Below, piece after piece: positions 34,196 to 44,068 of a stretch of 64,000 nucleotides of DNA (positions within the stretch are counted from its first letter, which is position 1; the number at the start of each line of letters is the position of its first letter). The notes below the pieces were generated by a model, which did no database searches, was not told the origin of the DNA, and saw only the letters and a list, made by a program, of their open reading frames with translations. Source of the stretch: Candidatus Zhuqueibacterota bacterium (lineage in GTDB: Bacteria; Zhuqueibacterota; Zhuqueibacteria; Residuimicrobiales; Oceaniaggregativiventaceae); NCBI GenBank assembly GCA_014728085.1, contig WJMF01000208.1:62001-126000 (forward strand). Direction: 5' to 3'. The position numbers were made by a program, and so were the translations under genes.

Positions 34196-36106
34196 ATGCA
34201 TTTTCATGCTAAACGTACTCGTCTCGGGTGCCTGTTAGCAGTTTTCGCATTTTTTTATTCGACATCAGTCTTCAGTGCATCTGAAATCTCTGACACACTC
34301 AAGGCGTTGAGGGTGGGGGAGACCTTTACAATTGTCATCGATGAATTTTCCGGTGGTGGCTCCACAACTCAACCCAAGACCGATGCAAATGACGGTGAAA
34401 ATGGCGACAATCCCTACTATCAGCGTCACAATGTTGCACGTGCTCACGTGTTTTACTGGTATAGTTCTTCTCATCAGGAGGAAGGCGAGCCTGATCCCGC
34501 AGGGGAGCAATGGGTGGATTATACGCCCCCGTTTGAGAATATCGGCAGGGGAATATTTCGTATTGAGGCGCAGTACCGCGAAGGACGCAACCGCGCCACC
34601 TATCCTGCAATCTATGAAATTCATCATCGCGATGGGATTACGGTAGAAGAGCAGGTACAACATATTCCCGAGATCGGCGGTGGTGCCTGGCTTACGTTGG
34701 GCGAGTTTGAAATGGATGGTGACGACTATGTGCGCGTCATCGATACCGGCGACCGCTCCATCTCTTTTGGTGAAATGAAATTTACCAAAGTCGCTGAAGA
34801 GGTGATCGAACCGTTTTCTTTTTCTGTGACTGCGGATATTCGGCAATATGCAGGTTCCGATTATCATACAGCTGATTATTATAAGGGCGCCTGTGATCAA
34901 ATTGCAGCTAAAGGTCCGGGAAATTTTATGCTCTGTATGGGTGATATGGATCCGGTCCTGAACATACATTGGACAGTTGAAACCGTTTTGGGCAGCGATT
35001 ATACGTTTTATCCGGTTGTCGGGAATCACGATATTGAACGCGACAGCGATCTGCTGTGGTTGCGCAATCACAATGCCAACGGGAATACATTGCCCAACAT
35101 CGTTAATCCCGGGCCACCGGGTTGTGAAGAAACGACGTATTCTTTTGATTATCAAAATGTACACTTTGTTGTGCTCAATCAATATTTTGACGGCACAAGT
35201 GACAGGGGAACCAATGGCGATGTTGTGGATGCTTTATATCTGTGGCTTGAGGATGATCTCGACAATACCACGCGGCAGCATATCATCGTCTGCGGTCATG
35301 AACCCGCTTATCCGCAACCCGATCAGGATAATGGGCGGGCCAGGCACTTGAATGACAGTTTAAACGAACACGAAGAAAACCGCGACCGTTTTTGGAATCT
35401 GTTATCGGAATACAGAGTGGCGGCCTATTTTTGCGGTCACACTCATAATTTCAGCGCCATCAAAATAGATAACGTTTGGCAGCTGGATGCCGGACATGCC
35501 CGCGGCCAGGGCGATACCGGCGCGCCCAGCACTTTTTTCCTGGTTCATGTAAACGGTGACTCGATCCGGCTGAATGTGTATCGGGACACTCATGATGGAA
35601 ATTATGATTATGACGATTTGACATACGAGAAATATATTCAATATGCTCCGGCGTATGGCATCATTCAGATTTCTTTGCCCGGATATTATGTGGATAAATT
35701 GCACGTCGATGATGATGTCTATTTTGATCGCAATTATAAAATCGTCAGCGCTTCACCGGAGTTGTTGCAAATTCCGCGCATCGTTACCGCAAACGATCAT
35801 AAAACGGAAACCGGCGACGATTTTCTTCGTTTTACCATCCAGGATGAGGCTGAGGTCTATGTCGGTTATGATAGCCGCATTACAACGCTTCCTTCCTGGT
35901 TGTCTTCCTGGACGGATAGTGGCCTGGCGATAAACACCACTGACACCGATTACCGCTGCTACCGGAAGCATTATCCGGCAGGCGAGGTTATTTTGGGAGC
36001 AAATGAAGGCGGTGGTTCTGAAAGCATGTATATGGTAATGGTCAAGTTTAAGGATGAAATGCCGCCCTCCGCCCCTACCGGCGTAGAGATTAATGGCGTT
36101 CAGTAG
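34196..36106 (+). CDS. Exported calcineurin-like metallophosphoesterase
   Basis: A 636-residue protein with signal peptide 'LGCLLAVFAFFYSTSVFSA' and a consensus AGGAGG ribosome-binding site. An N-terminal beta domain (about 25-200) precedes the metallophosphoesterase core: first Asp in 'FSVTADIRQY' (about 211), 'MGDMDP' (about 246), 'VVGNHDIERD' (about 277), 'VCGHEPAYP' (about 367) and 'CGHTHNFSA' (about 414). The usual DxH of motif I reads DIR here, so one metal ligand may be missing or replaced. A C-terminal beta domain (about 480-636) follows; there is no sorting motif. Likely a periplasmic or outer-membrane-side phosphatase or phosphodiesterase; substrate unknown. It has its own promoter and stands apart from the efflux operon. 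Confidence 0.85.
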   Translation: MHFHAKRTRLGCLLAVFAFFYSTSVFSASEISDTLKALRVGETFTIVIDEFSGGGSTTQPKTDANDGENGDNPYYQRHNVARAHVFYWYSSSHQEEGEPDPAGEQWVDYTPPFENIGRGIFRIEAQYREGRNRATYPAIYEIHHRDGITVEEQVQHIPEIGGGAWLTLGEFEMDGDDYVRVIDTGDRSISFGEMKFTKVAEEVIEPFSFSVTADIRQYAGSDYHTADYYKGACDQIAAKGPGNFMLCMGDMDPVLNIHWTVETVLGSDYTFYPVVGNHDIERDSDLLWLRNHNANGNTLPNIVNPGPPGCEETTYSFDYQNVHFVVLNQYFDGTSDRGTNGDVVDALYLWLEDDLDNTTRQHIIVCGHEPAYPQPDQDNGRARHLNDSLNEHEENRDRFWNLLSEYRVAAYFCGHTHNFSAIKIDNVWQLDAGHARGQGDTGAPSTFFLVHVNGDSIRLNVYRDTHDGNYDYDDLTYEKYIQYAPAYGIIQISLPGYYVDKLHVDDDVYFDRNYKIVSASPELLQIPRIVTANDHKTETGDDFLRFTIQDEAEVYVGYDSRITTLPSWLSSWTDSGLAINTTDTDYRCYRKHYPAGEVILGANEGGGSESMYMVMVKFKDEMPPSAPTGVEINGVQ

Positions 36107-36173
36107 GTTCTGTTCAAAAACGGCCGTGGCAGCGGAAAGCAGTCAAGTCTATCGAAGAAGAGCAAATTAATTT

Positions 36174-37478
36174 ATGACTATTGAAAACACAACACCGTAT
36201 CATCCACTTGCCGATCGCATTCGTCCGCACGCCCTGAATGATTTTGTCGGACAGGAACATCTATTGGGGCCGGGCAAAATTCTTCGTCGTGCCATAGAAC
36301 AGGACAAGCTGGTATCGATGATCCTCTGGGGCCCGCCGGGTGTGGGCAAGACGACCCTGGCCCGTATCATCGCCCGGGAAACCAGGTCCGAGTTTTATAC
36401 CATAAGCGCGGTGACGTCCGGTGTTGCCGATATCCGTAAAATTTTGGCAGAGGCGAAAGAAAACCGGGAAAAGCTTCAAAAACGCACGATTCTGTTTATC
36501 GATGAAATTCATCGTTTTAATAAAGCACAACAGGATGCGCTTTTGCACAGCGTCGAAGACGGAACTGTTTTGCTGATCGGGGCGACGACGGAGAATCCGA
36601 GTTTTGAAGTAATATCCGCCTTGCTTTCAAGATGTCGCATTTATAAATTATATCCTCTCGAAAGGGGTCATATTTTAAGCATTGTTCGGCGGGCTTTGAA
36701 AGAAGATTCTGTTTTGCAGCCGCTATCCGTTCAGTTAGAACCTGAAGCTGAAAAGATTTTAGTCGATCTTTCCGGAGGGGATGCGCGAAATGCACTGAAT
36801 GCTTTGGAGCTCGCGGTTCAGCTGGAGGCCCGGCAGGGGAAGCAACAAATTGCTATTTCCCGTGAGCAAATCGAACAGGCGATGCAAAAGCGGACGCTCT
36901 TGTACGACAAAAAAGGCGAATATCACTATGACGTTATCTCGGCGTTCATCAAAAGTGTTCGCGGCTCTGATCCGGATGCAGCTGTTTATTGGCTTGCCAG
37001 AATGTTACAGGGCGGTGAGGATCCGCTTTTTATCGCCCGGCGGCTTGTTATCCTGGCCTCGGAGGATATTGGTAATGCCGATCCTCATGCTCTCATGTTT
37101 GCCACATCCGCTTTTCAGGCTGTGGAACGAATCGGCATGCCGGAAGCAAGAATTATTCTGTCCCAGACAACGACCTACCTGGCTTCGGCTCCTAAAAGCA
37201 ATGCTTCCTATCTTGCAATTGACCGCGCTCTTGCTGACGTCGAAAAGGATCAGGCCGGGGATGTTCCCCTGCATTTGCGAAATGCCCCCACAAAAATGAT
37301 GAAAGAATTCGGCTATGCCAGTGGCTACAAGTATCCGCACGATTATAAGGGATTTGTAGAACAAAAATACTTTCCTGAAAGCGTTTCTTCACGAGTTTAT
37401 TATCGTCCGACAGAAAATGGTATCGAAAAGAAAATTAAAGACAGACTCGGAACATTTTGGCCCAAAAGAAAGCGATAA
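36174..37478 (+). CDS. rarA: Replication-associated recombination protein A (RarA/MgsA AAA+ ATPase)
   Basis: A 434-residue AAA+ ATPase related to clamp-loader subunits and to eukaryotic WRNIP1, acting at stalled replication forks. The start '[32 protein letters not shown]' is diagnostic. Walker A is '[13 protein letters not shown]' (about 58), Walker B '[19 protein letters not shown]' (about 105), sensor 1 '[12 protein letters not shown]' (about 137) and the sensor 2 region '[13 protein letters not shown]' (about 200). The C-terminal tetramerisation part has '[27 protein letters not shown]' and '[17 protein letters not shown]'. lptD follows after 22 bp, possibly co-transcribed though functionally unrelated. 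Confidence 0.96.
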   Translation: MTIENTTPYHPLADRIRPHALNDFVGQEHLLGPGKILRRAIEQDKLVSMILWGPPGVGKTTLARIIARETRSEFYTISAVTSGVADIRKILAEAKENREKLQKRTILFIDEIHRFNKAQQDALLHSVEDGTVLLIGATTENPSFEVISALLSRCRIYKLYPLERGHILSIVRRALKEDSVLQPLSVQLEPEAEKILVDLSGGDARNALNALELAVQLEARQGKQQIAISREQIEQAMQKRTLLYDKKGEYHYDVISAFIKSVRGSDPDAAVYWLARMLQGGEDPLFIARRLVILASEDIGNADPHALMFATSAFQAVERIGMPEARIILSQTTTYLASAPKSNASYLAIDRALADVEKDQAGDVPLHLRNAPTKMMKEFGYASGYKYPHDYKGFVEQKYFPESVSSRVYYRPTENGIEKKIKDRLGTFWPKRKR

Positions 37479-37500
37479 TATTTGTTGATGGTGCAATAGA

Positions 37501-40116
37501 ATGAAATATACCGGTATTTTCATAAAATCGCTTTTCATTTTGAGCTGTTTTTTGCATGTTGTCGAATTATTTGCGCTTCAAACTCAAACCGACACCCTTG
37601 CCGAAAACCAGTCCGGCCAATCCGACCTGGATGCACCTGTTCCTTATCAGGCACAAACGATCACAAATTATGTTCAGGAGCGAAAAACCGTCTACATTGG
37701 TAAAGCGGTGGTGCATTACAAAAACATTACTCTGGAGGCAGGGAAAATTACCATAGAATGGGACAAGTCGCTGATAACAGCAGAAGGAATACCGGATTCC
37801 ATCTGGGTCTATAACCCGGATCACACGGATTCAATGCGGGTACAGGAGATCAGAGAAAAGCCGGTTCTTGTAGACGCCGGTACCCGCATGACCGGTGATC
37901 TTATGCAGTACAATTATAAAACCGAAAAGGGCAGGGTGGTTCGCGGCCGCACCGAAGTTGAAGGCGGATATTATGTCGGTGATCAGATTAAACGCGTCAG
38001 AGGAGAAATTTTTCATATCACCGATTCGGAATACACCACCTGTGACCTGGATACCAACACGCATTATCATTTTTCCACCAACCGAATGAAGCTTATGGTC
38101 AACGACAAGGTTGTCGCCAAGCCTGTGGTGATGTATATTGGTCATATACCGGTCGCTTTTTTACCTTATGCGGTGTTTCCCACCAAACGGGGCCGTCATT
38201 CCGGCATTCTTATACCGCGCTACGGCGAGAGTTCACGGGAAGGGAGATATCTTCGCGGATTGGGCTATTATTGGGCTCCCAATGACTATTTCGATGCGAA
38301 AGCGGAGGTTGATTTTTTTGAAAAATCGGGATGGTTGTTTCATGGTGATATCAATTATGCAATCCGCTACAAATTATCCGGTAGCATATCGGGATCCATA
38401 ACCCGTAAAAATTTTGAATCCTACTATGCTCCGGATTACGAGGAGAGAAGGTGGGATTTACGCATCAACCACAGACAGGAAATTGATCAAACGTCACGAT
38501 TTACCGCGAGCGGATATTTTGTCAGTGACAACAGCTTTTACAAGGATCTGTCATCCAATCTCTCCATGCGTTTAACCCAGGAGTTGCGTTCAAATGCCAC
38601 CTATAGCAAACGCTGGCCGCAACAAAAGCTGAGCCTGAGCCTCAATGCTTCCCGGGTACAAAATCTGCAAACAGAAGACATTCGGGAAACGCTTCCCCAA
38701 CTCAGTTTTCGAATGGCTCAACGGCAGCTTTTTGCGGCAAAAACCTCCAGAGGCAGGCAGAGAAGGAGATCCCGGGATGAGAAATGGTATCGTTCCATCT
38801 ATTTTTCGTATAATTCCAACCTGCAACGTACACGCCGCGAATACTGGCAGCGGACCAGTGCAGACACAAGCCGCCAGCGCGAAGATGATTTTCGCGTTTC
38901 CCATAATACCGCCTTGTCCTTTATCTCACCAACAAAATTATTCGGCTGGTTGTCCCATAATCACTCTGTCAATATAGATGAAGATTGGTTTGCCGAAACC
39001 ACGGAATATGAACGGGACCAGGAGAGCGGTATTATTGAATCACGCCAGGTCAAAGGTTTTGCGGCTCGTCATCTCTTCAGTTATAATGCTGCTGCTAACA
39101 CCAAATTATATGGATTATTTACGCCTGCCATTCCGGGTGTTGAGGCCATTCGTCATGTTTTGACGCCGTCACTCTCTTTCCGCTATCAACCCGATTTTTC
39201 CGATCCGGCCTGGGGATACTATAGCACCTTTGACGAGGGCGAGACAAAAAAAGATCGCTTTGGTGGAACCCCGTCAAGCGGTCAAAAGTCAGTCAATTTT
39301 AGCGTCAGAAATCTATTTCAGATGAAACTCGGGCAGGGAGAAAAGAGTAAAAAGGTCGATCTTTTTACCCTGGACTTTTCGAGCGGATATAATTTTGAAG
39401 CGGATCAATACAACCTTTCTGATTTACGGACAAGCATTCGCGCCAATCCGGCCCGTAATTTTAGTTTAAGCGCCAGTTCTTCGCACTCTTTTTATCGATG
39501 GGATGATGAACTGTCCGGGCAGGTGGATCAATATATTTTTAAACAGGGTAACTGGATGACCGGAAAGTGGGTGCGGCTGACAAATCTGCGGTTAAACTTT
39601 TCCCTGCGCTTGCAGGGAAAAGAATCAAAACAAGCGAAACGCCCCGAGTCGGCCATTGAAACAGGCGATCCCTTTGAAGAGGATACGGAGAGTGAGGATC
39701 CCGGGGTTCTGGAGGAGAGTGCATATCAAAGCCGGGACCGGTTTGAGGGGTCGGAAACCCTGCGCCGTCTCAGTATACCCTGGAAGATGAATCTGAACTT
39801 TAACTTTAATCTCAATCGATCCAATCCGAACCGGCCGGTAAAACGATATTATCTGGATATCAGCGGTGCAGAGGTGCAGCTTACCCCTAACTGGCGTATC
39901 AGCTATAGCGCTCATTATGATCTGGAAAAAATGGTGGTTTCACATCACCGGTTTTCATTTTATCGTGATCTTCATTGTTGGGAAGCTCAAGTCGATTGGG
40001 TGCCTGCAGGCCCCAACCGGCGCGTCTATTTTAGAATAAATATCAAGGCTCCGGCTCTTCGCGATATTAAATACGAGCGCGGACGGGGGGCGGGCAATGT
40101 ACTGGGTTATTATTAA
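37501..40116 (+). CDS. lptD: LPS-assembly outer-membrane protein LptD-like
   Basis: An 871-residue outer-membrane protein that inserts lipopolysaccharide into the outer leaflet. A signal peptide (about 1-28) is followed by an OstA/LptA-like jellyroll ('AVVHYKNITLEAGKITIEWDKS', 'VVRGRTEVEGGYYVGDQIKRV', about 60-165). The family block 'SEYTTCDLDTNTHYHF' (about 178) comes next, then 'VMYIGHIPVAFLPYAVFPTKRGRHSGILIPRYG' (about 213) and a long beta-barrel with alternating aromatic strands. The form is the Bacteroidota-like variant. The four-Cys disulfide pattern of enterobacterial LptD is not present. It implies the organism makes LPS or a related glycolipid. LptE is not in view. Confidence 0.88.
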   Translation: MKYTGIFIKSLFILSCFLHVVELFALQTQTDTLAENQSGQSDLDAPVPYQAQTITNYVQERKTVYIGKAVVHYKNITLEAGKITIEWDKSLITAEGIPDSIWVYNPDHTDSMRVQEIREKPVLVDAGTRMTGDLMQYNYKTEKGRVVRGRTEVEGGYYVGDQIKRVRGEIFHITDSEYTTCDLDTNTHYHFSTNRMKLMVNDKVVAKPVVMYIGHIPVAFLPYAVFPTKRGRHSGILIPRYGESSREGRYLRGLGYYWAPNDYFDAKAEVDFFEKSGWLFHGDINYAIRYKLSGSISGSITRKNFESYYAPDYEERRWDLRINHRQEIDQTSRFTASGYFVSDNSFYKDLSSNLSMRLTQELRSNATYSKRWPQQKLSLSLNASRVQNLQTEDIRETLPQLSFRMAQRQLFAAKTSRGRQRRRSRDEKWYRSIYFSYNSNLQRTRREYWQRTSADTSRQREDDFRVSHNTALSFISPTKLFGWLSHNHSVNIDEDWFAETTEYERDQESGIIESRQVKGFAARHLFSYNAAANTKLYGLFTPAIPGVEAIRHVLTPSLSFRYQPDFSDPAWGYYSTFDEGETKKDRFGGTPSSGQKSVNFSVRNLFQMKLGQGEKSKKVDLFTLDFSSGYNFEADQYNLSDLRTSIRANPARNFSLSASSSHSFYRWDDELSGQVDQYIFKQGNWMTGKWVRLTNLRLNFSLRLQGKESKQAKRPESAIETGDPFEEDTESEDPGVLEESAYQSRDRFEGSETLRRLSIPWKMNLNFNFNLNRSNPNRPVKRYYLDISGAEVQLTPNWRISYSAHYDLEKMVVSHHRFSFYRDLHCWEAQVDWVPAGPNRRVYFRINIKAPALRDIKYERGRGAGNVLGYY

Positions 40117-40139
40117 GACATTGGATGAGAAAAACAATT

Positions 40140-40172
40140 AAACCGGTTTTTACTTTCAGGGCCTGGTTTTTT
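40140..40172. terminator. Weak hairpin between convergent lptD and glgC
   Basis: AAACCGG (from 40140) can pair imperfectly with CCTGGTTT (40162-40169), followed on the plus strand by a run of T. It sits between the lptD and glgC stop codons. The stem is short with a mismatch. Confidence 0.35.
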
Positions 40173-40173
40173 T

Positions 40174-41463
40174 CTATACTACGGTTCCATTCGGAATCGT
40201 GCTGTTTTTGTTGACGATAATAATTCCACTTTTGATGCTTACCCCTTTTATGATCTCATCGCTGTTTCGAATTTTGTTTTTGTTGATTAACAATACATTT
40301 TTTCCGATTCGGACATTTTTATCGACAATGGTTTTAACGATATGACAATTTTCGCCAATGCCGAGAGGCGGTTTGGCCGCTTTTGAATCATCTTCAAGCT
40401 CTTCAGGGCTTTGATAATAATCAGCCCCGAGTATCAAAGATTTTTCTATTTTGCAGCCTTTATGTATCCGGGTTCTGATGCCGATAATACTGTTGTGGAT
40501 TTCAGCGTTATCAATAATACAACCTTCACAAATCAGGGCTTTTGATATAATGGAACGGTTGCATTTGGTTGGTGGTAAAAAACGCTGTCGGGTATAAATG
40601 GGCGCCCTGGAATCGAAAAAGTTAAAAACCGGGTGGGTAAATTTTACCAGATTCATATTGGCCTGATAGAATGATTTAATCGTTCCAATGTCTTCCCAAT
40701 AGCCTTTATGTAAACAGGCTTTAACGCGACACGTTTCCAGGGCCTGAGGAATAATCTCTTTACCAAAATCCGTACAATGGGAAAATTCTGTCAGCAAGTC
40801 GATCAGCGTCTGTCGATTAAAAACATAAATTCCCATCGAGGCGATGTAAGGGCGTTTTTTTGCTTTTGATGTTTCCAGTCCCAGGACGGATGTATCCACG
40901 CGCATCGCGTGGAGGGCTTTTCCTTTTGGTTTTTCGCAATAATCGGTGATCCATCCATTTTTGTTGATTTTCAGAAGGCCAAAATCGCCGGCACGGCTTG
41001 AAGCGACCGGCACCACTGAAATACTCATATCCGCATCGCTGTCCTGATGTTCGCGAATGAACTTTTGATAATTCATGCGATAGAGATGATCACCGGATAA
41101 AATCAGGAATTGCTTGACTTTGAAATTGGAGAACGCTTCCAGATATTGCCGTACGGCGTCCGCCGTTCCCTGGAACCAGGTGGAGTCTTTGGGCGTTTGC
41201 TGGGCTGCCAGGATTTCTACAAACCCATCGGTGAAAGGCGAGAATTGATATGTATGAGAGATATGGCGATTCAAAGAGGCGGAATTAAACTGGGTGAGCA
41301 CATATATTTTGTGGATGCCGGAATTTATACAGTTGCTCACCGGTATGTCGATGAGCCTGTATTTGCCGGCGAGGGGAACGGCCGGTTTTGCCCGCAAGTG
41401 TGTTAATGGTTCCAGCCTTGTTCCTCTTCCCCCACCCAGAATAATCGCCAGGATATTTTTCAT
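40174..41463 (-). CDS. glgC: Glucose-1-phosphate adenylyltransferase
   Basis: Makes ADP-glucose from glucose-1-phosphate and ATP, the committed step of glycogen synthesis. The N-terminal nucleotidyltransferase signature 'AIILGGGRGTRLEPLTHLRAKPAVPLAGKYRLIDIPVSN' is diagnostic; further GlgC blocks are 'WFQGTADAVRQYL', 'LSGDHLYRMNY' and 'YWEDIGTIKSFYQANM', followed by a left-handed beta-helix ('SIISKALICEGCIIDNAEIHNSIIGIRTRI'). The tracked start is a TTG; the in-frame ATG at 41463 fits the family start and is preferred (429 residues). It begins 16 bp after bshA on the same strand, so they are likely co-transcribed. No glycogen synthase or branching enzyme is nearby. Confidence 0.95.
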   Translation of the reverse strand: MKNILAIILGGGRGTRLEPLTHLRAKPAVPLAGKYRLIDIPVSNCINSGIHKIYVLTQFNSASLNRHISHTYQFSPFTDGFVEILAAQQTPKDSTWFQGTADAVRQYLEAFSNFKVKQFLILSGDHLYRMNYQKFIREHQDSDADMSISVVPVASSRAGDFGLLKINKNGWITDYCEKPKGKALHAMRVDTSVLGLETSKAKKRPYIASMGIYVFNRQTLIDLLTEFSHCTDFGKEIIPQALETCRVKACLHKGYWEDIGTIKSFYQANMNLVKFTHPVFNFFDSRAPIYTRQRFLPPTKCNRSIISKALICEGCIIDNAEIHNSIIGIRTRIHKGCKIEKSLILGADYYQSPEELEDDSKAAKPPLGIGENCHIVKTIVDKNVRIGKNVLLINKNKIRNSDEIIKGVSIKSGIIIVNKNSTIPNGTVV

Positions 41464-41479
41464 ACCCAATTCCAAATAT

Positions 41480-42613
41480 TCAGCGGTTTAGTACCATTTC
41501 ATAATATTCTTCGTATTGGGGAACGATCTGTTCATAGTGAAAGTCGCTGATTGCTTTTTGACGAGCCTCTTGTTGAAATGACTCGTAGAGACTGTCATTG
41601 GTCAGTAAATCCAACGCTCCCGAAGCCATGCCGTCGATATCTCCCACCGGATAGAGCAAGCCATTTACATTGTGATCGATAACCTCGGGCAAGCCGCCGA
41701 TGTGGGTACCGATCACAGGCGTCTTGGAGCTAAGAGCCTCCAGTGCTGCCAGCCCAAATGATTCCTCGCTGCTTGGAAGTAAAAAGAGATCCGCGCAGGC
41801 CAGCAGATTTTCGATGTAATCCTGAGTGCCGAGATAGAGCACCTTGTCCTGTATATGGTATTCCCGGGCCAAGTCATGGGATGATTTATGATCAGGACCT
41901 TCACCGATCAGTATAAGCCTGGCGTCGATATGTTCATTTATCTTGGCCAGGATTTTTATCGTATCGGCAACCCGTTTTACCGGCCGGAAATTTGAGGCAT
42001 GCATTAAAAGCTTTTCACCATTTGGCGCAAATTCCTTGCGGTTACAACGCGACACAACGCCATTAAAGCGATCTGGATCGATAAAATTATGAATCGTTTC
42101 TATCGGTTTTTCAACTTTAAATTCTTCCCGGGTTCTTTCCGAGAGGTACTTTGAAACCGCTGTAACCCCGTCCGATTGCTCGATACCGAATTGCACAACT
42201 TTAAAAAATGACGGATCTTTTCCCACAAGGGTAATATCTGTTCCGTGCAGGGTGGTGATGATCTTTAAATTTTTTTCTTTGAACATTTTTTTAGCCAGAT
42301 AGGCGCTGATCGCGTGCGGAATCGCATAGTGGGCATGAACAATATCAATGTCGTTCTCTTCCGCCACTTCAATGATTTTAGTGGCCAGGCTCAGATCATA
42401 TGGGGGAAATTTGAACAAGGGATAAGCAGAGACATCTACTTCATGGTAATAGATATTGGACTGGTAATTGGTTAGACGAAACGGTGAACTGTAACTGATA
42501 AAATGAATGCTGTGTCCCTTGCGTGCAAGGTTTAGACCCAGTTCCGTGGCTACGACTCCACTGCCGCCGTGGGTGGGGTAACATACAATCGCAATATTCA
42601 TTGGCGTATCCAT
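41480..42613 (-). CDS. bshA: N-acetyl-alpha-D-glucosaminyl L-malate synthase (bacillithiol synthesis)
   Basis: A GT4 retaining glycosyltransferase, 377 residues, joining UDP-GlcNAc and L-malate in the first step of bacillithiol synthesis. The BshA-specific start 'IAIVCYPTHGGSGVVATELGLNLARKGH' and 'HFISYSSPFRL' are distinctive among GT4 enzymes; 'VHAHYAIPHAISAYLAK', 'TTLHGTDITLVGKDPSF', 'NFIDPDRF' and the donor-site 'LLPSSEESFGLAALEALSSKTPVIGTHIGGLPEVI' also match. The tracked ATG (42613) and an ATG four codons later are both possible; neither has a good ribosome-binding site. bshB and bshC are not in the window. Expected to give the cell a low-molecular-weight thiol in place of glutathione. 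Confidence 0.93.
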   Translation of the reverse strand: MDTPMNIAIVCYPTHGGSGVVATELGLNLARKGHSIHFISYSSPFRLTNYQSNIYYHEVDVSAYPLFKFPPYDLSLATKIIEVAEENDIDIVHAHYAIPHAISAYLAKKMFKEKNLKIITTLHGTDITLVGKDPSFFKVVQFGIEQSDGVTAVSKYLSERTREEFKVEKPIETIHNFIDPDRFNGVVSRCNRKEFAPNGEKLLMHASNFRPVKRVADTIKILAKINEHIDARLILIGEGPDHKSSHDLAREYHIQDKVLYLGTQDYIENLLACADLFLLPSSEESFGLAALEALSSKTPVIGTHIGGLPEVIDHNVNGLLYPVGDIDGMASGALDLLTNDSLYESFQQEARQKAISDFHYEQIVPQYEEYYEMVLNR

Positions 42614-42758
42614 AGTTGTTCTTTATTCAATATAAAATTTCCCGGCTTAAAATCCAAGCCTATTTCGAGGTGATTTAAAAGGGTTGCATAAGCTTTTCCA
42701 TTTACTTATCTTTATTGTTTCCTGTTGATTTTGAGCACATAAAGTACTATTTTGCTTT

Positions 42759-43940
42759 ATGAATTTATTTGGATCACATAGATTTCTTTTTGTTTGTCTT
42801 TTGGGGTTTATCTTTTTCACAGCCGTTTTGTTCGCACAGACCCAGAGAGAACTCGAGTCCGTTCGCTCCGACATACGAAAATATGAAAAGGATTTAAAAC
42901 AAAAAGAATTTGCGGAAGAAAGAACGCTGGATCTGATTCACAAGCTGGACAGAGAAGTCGGGATCATCAGGCAAAAGCTGAGGAGTTTAAACCGGGAAAT
43001 TTCCCGCAAGGAACAGCAGATTCGCAGTTACGAGCAACAAATCGAAGATTTACAAAACGATATTATCAAATTAAGAGATTTGATTAAGGACAGGTTGGTT
43101 TATTATTTCAAGTACGGAAAATCCCGGCGAATCGAACTTTTAATGAAGACCCAGTCATTTTCTCAACTAAAGGTATGGATGCATTACCAGAAATTGATCG
43201 CAAAAAACGACAGAAGAAATCTTGAATCTTTGCGATATAAAAAGGTACAACTCGAGAAGACTCTGGAACTGGTAAAAATCGAGGTTAGGGAAAAGCAGCA
43301 AAAGATTGTGGAAAGAAGCTCGGAACAAGAAAATTTGCGGCAAAGTTTGCAAAAACGCAAACGGTATTTGACCCGGTTACAGGACAGCAAGGAGATTATC
43401 GCTCAAAAGCTGGAACAGGTCAGAGAAGCAGAGCGTCAGATTTCTCGCATGATTACCAGGGCTGAAGAGGCGAGAATACTCGAGGAGGCCAGGGCTTCCG
43501 GACAGCGACAAATTTCCGGGTCGTATAAATCGGGCGATTCCATCGATAAACACCGCGGTAAAATGATCTGGCCCGCCAGGGGTAACGTTATCGGTCATTT
43601 CGGCAAACACAGACATCCGCGTTTTAAGACCATTACGGAAAACCTCGGTATAGAGATACAAACCCTGCAAGGTGCACCGATAGTGGCGGTTGCAGCAGGG
43701 CACGTAAAAACAATAACTTATCAGCGCGGCAGAGGAAATATTGTCATTCTCTCTCATGCGGGCGGTTATTATTCTGTATATGCAAACCTGGGTGAAATCT
43801 ATGTCAATGTAAATGAAGAGATCGATATGGCCCAGGAGATTGGCACGGTTGGCCAATCCATTCTATACAACGAACCTGTTTTACACTTTCAGCTTTGGAA
43901 AAACACAAACAACCTCGATCCTGAAGACTGGTTGCAATAA
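42759..43940 (+). CDS. EnvC-like murein hydrolase activator (degenerate M23/LytM)
   Basis: A 393-residue exported protein: signal peptide 'FVCLLGFIFFTAVLFAQ', then a long charged coiled coil (about 25-230) with heptad-type Glu/Lys/Arg/Leu/Gln content, then a C-terminal LytM domain (about 270-393: 'GNVIGHFGKHRHPRF', 'GAPIVAVAAGHVKTITYQRGRGNIVILSHAGGYYSVYANL'). The usual zinc ligands are broken: the HxGxD segment reads 'ENLGIEI' and the HxH-type 'YaHL' reads 'YANL'. It is therefore probably inactive as a peptidase and, like EnvC/NlpD, activates cell-wall amidases during division. It is divergent from bshA with 145 bp between. No ribosome-binding site is obvious before the ATG. Confidence 0.85.
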   Translation: MNLFGSHRFLFVCLLGFIFFTAVLFAQTQRELESVRSDIRKYEKDLKQKEFAEERTLDLIHKLDREVGIIRQKLRSLNREISRKEQQIRSYEQQIEDLQNDIIKLRDLIKDRLVYYFKYGKSRRIELLMKTQSFSQLKVWMHYQKLIAKNDRRNLESLRYKKVQLEKTLELVKIEVREKQQKIVERSSEQENLRQSLQKRKRYLTRLQDSKEIIAQKLEQVREAERQISRMITRAEEARILEEARASGQRQISGSYKSGDSIDKHRGKMIWPARGNVIGHFGKHRHPRFKTITENLGIEIQTLQGAPIVAVAAGHVKTITYQRGRGNIVILSHAGGYYSVYANLGEIYVNVNEEIDMAQEIGTVGQSILYNEPVLHFQLWKNTNNLDPEDWLQ

Positions 43941-44068
43941 GTACTCGACGGGATCTGTCTACAAATTTTGTGTCGTGTCTGAATCCGGCAGAGATTAAAT
44001 TTTATTTTTTTAGATCATCTTGTCGATCATAACCCTTTAACGGATATTCCAAAACACAGTTTGCTTGA

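Noticed and set aside
34265-35182. 305-residue minus-strand ORF opposite the metallophosphoesterase
   Set aside because: The plus-strand gene has a signal peptide, consensus ribosome-binding site and metal motifs; the antisense frame shows none.
42725-42753. Promoter TTGATT-17-TATTTT before the EnvC-like gene
   Set aside because: The predicted transcription start would fall on the start codon, so it was not annotated.
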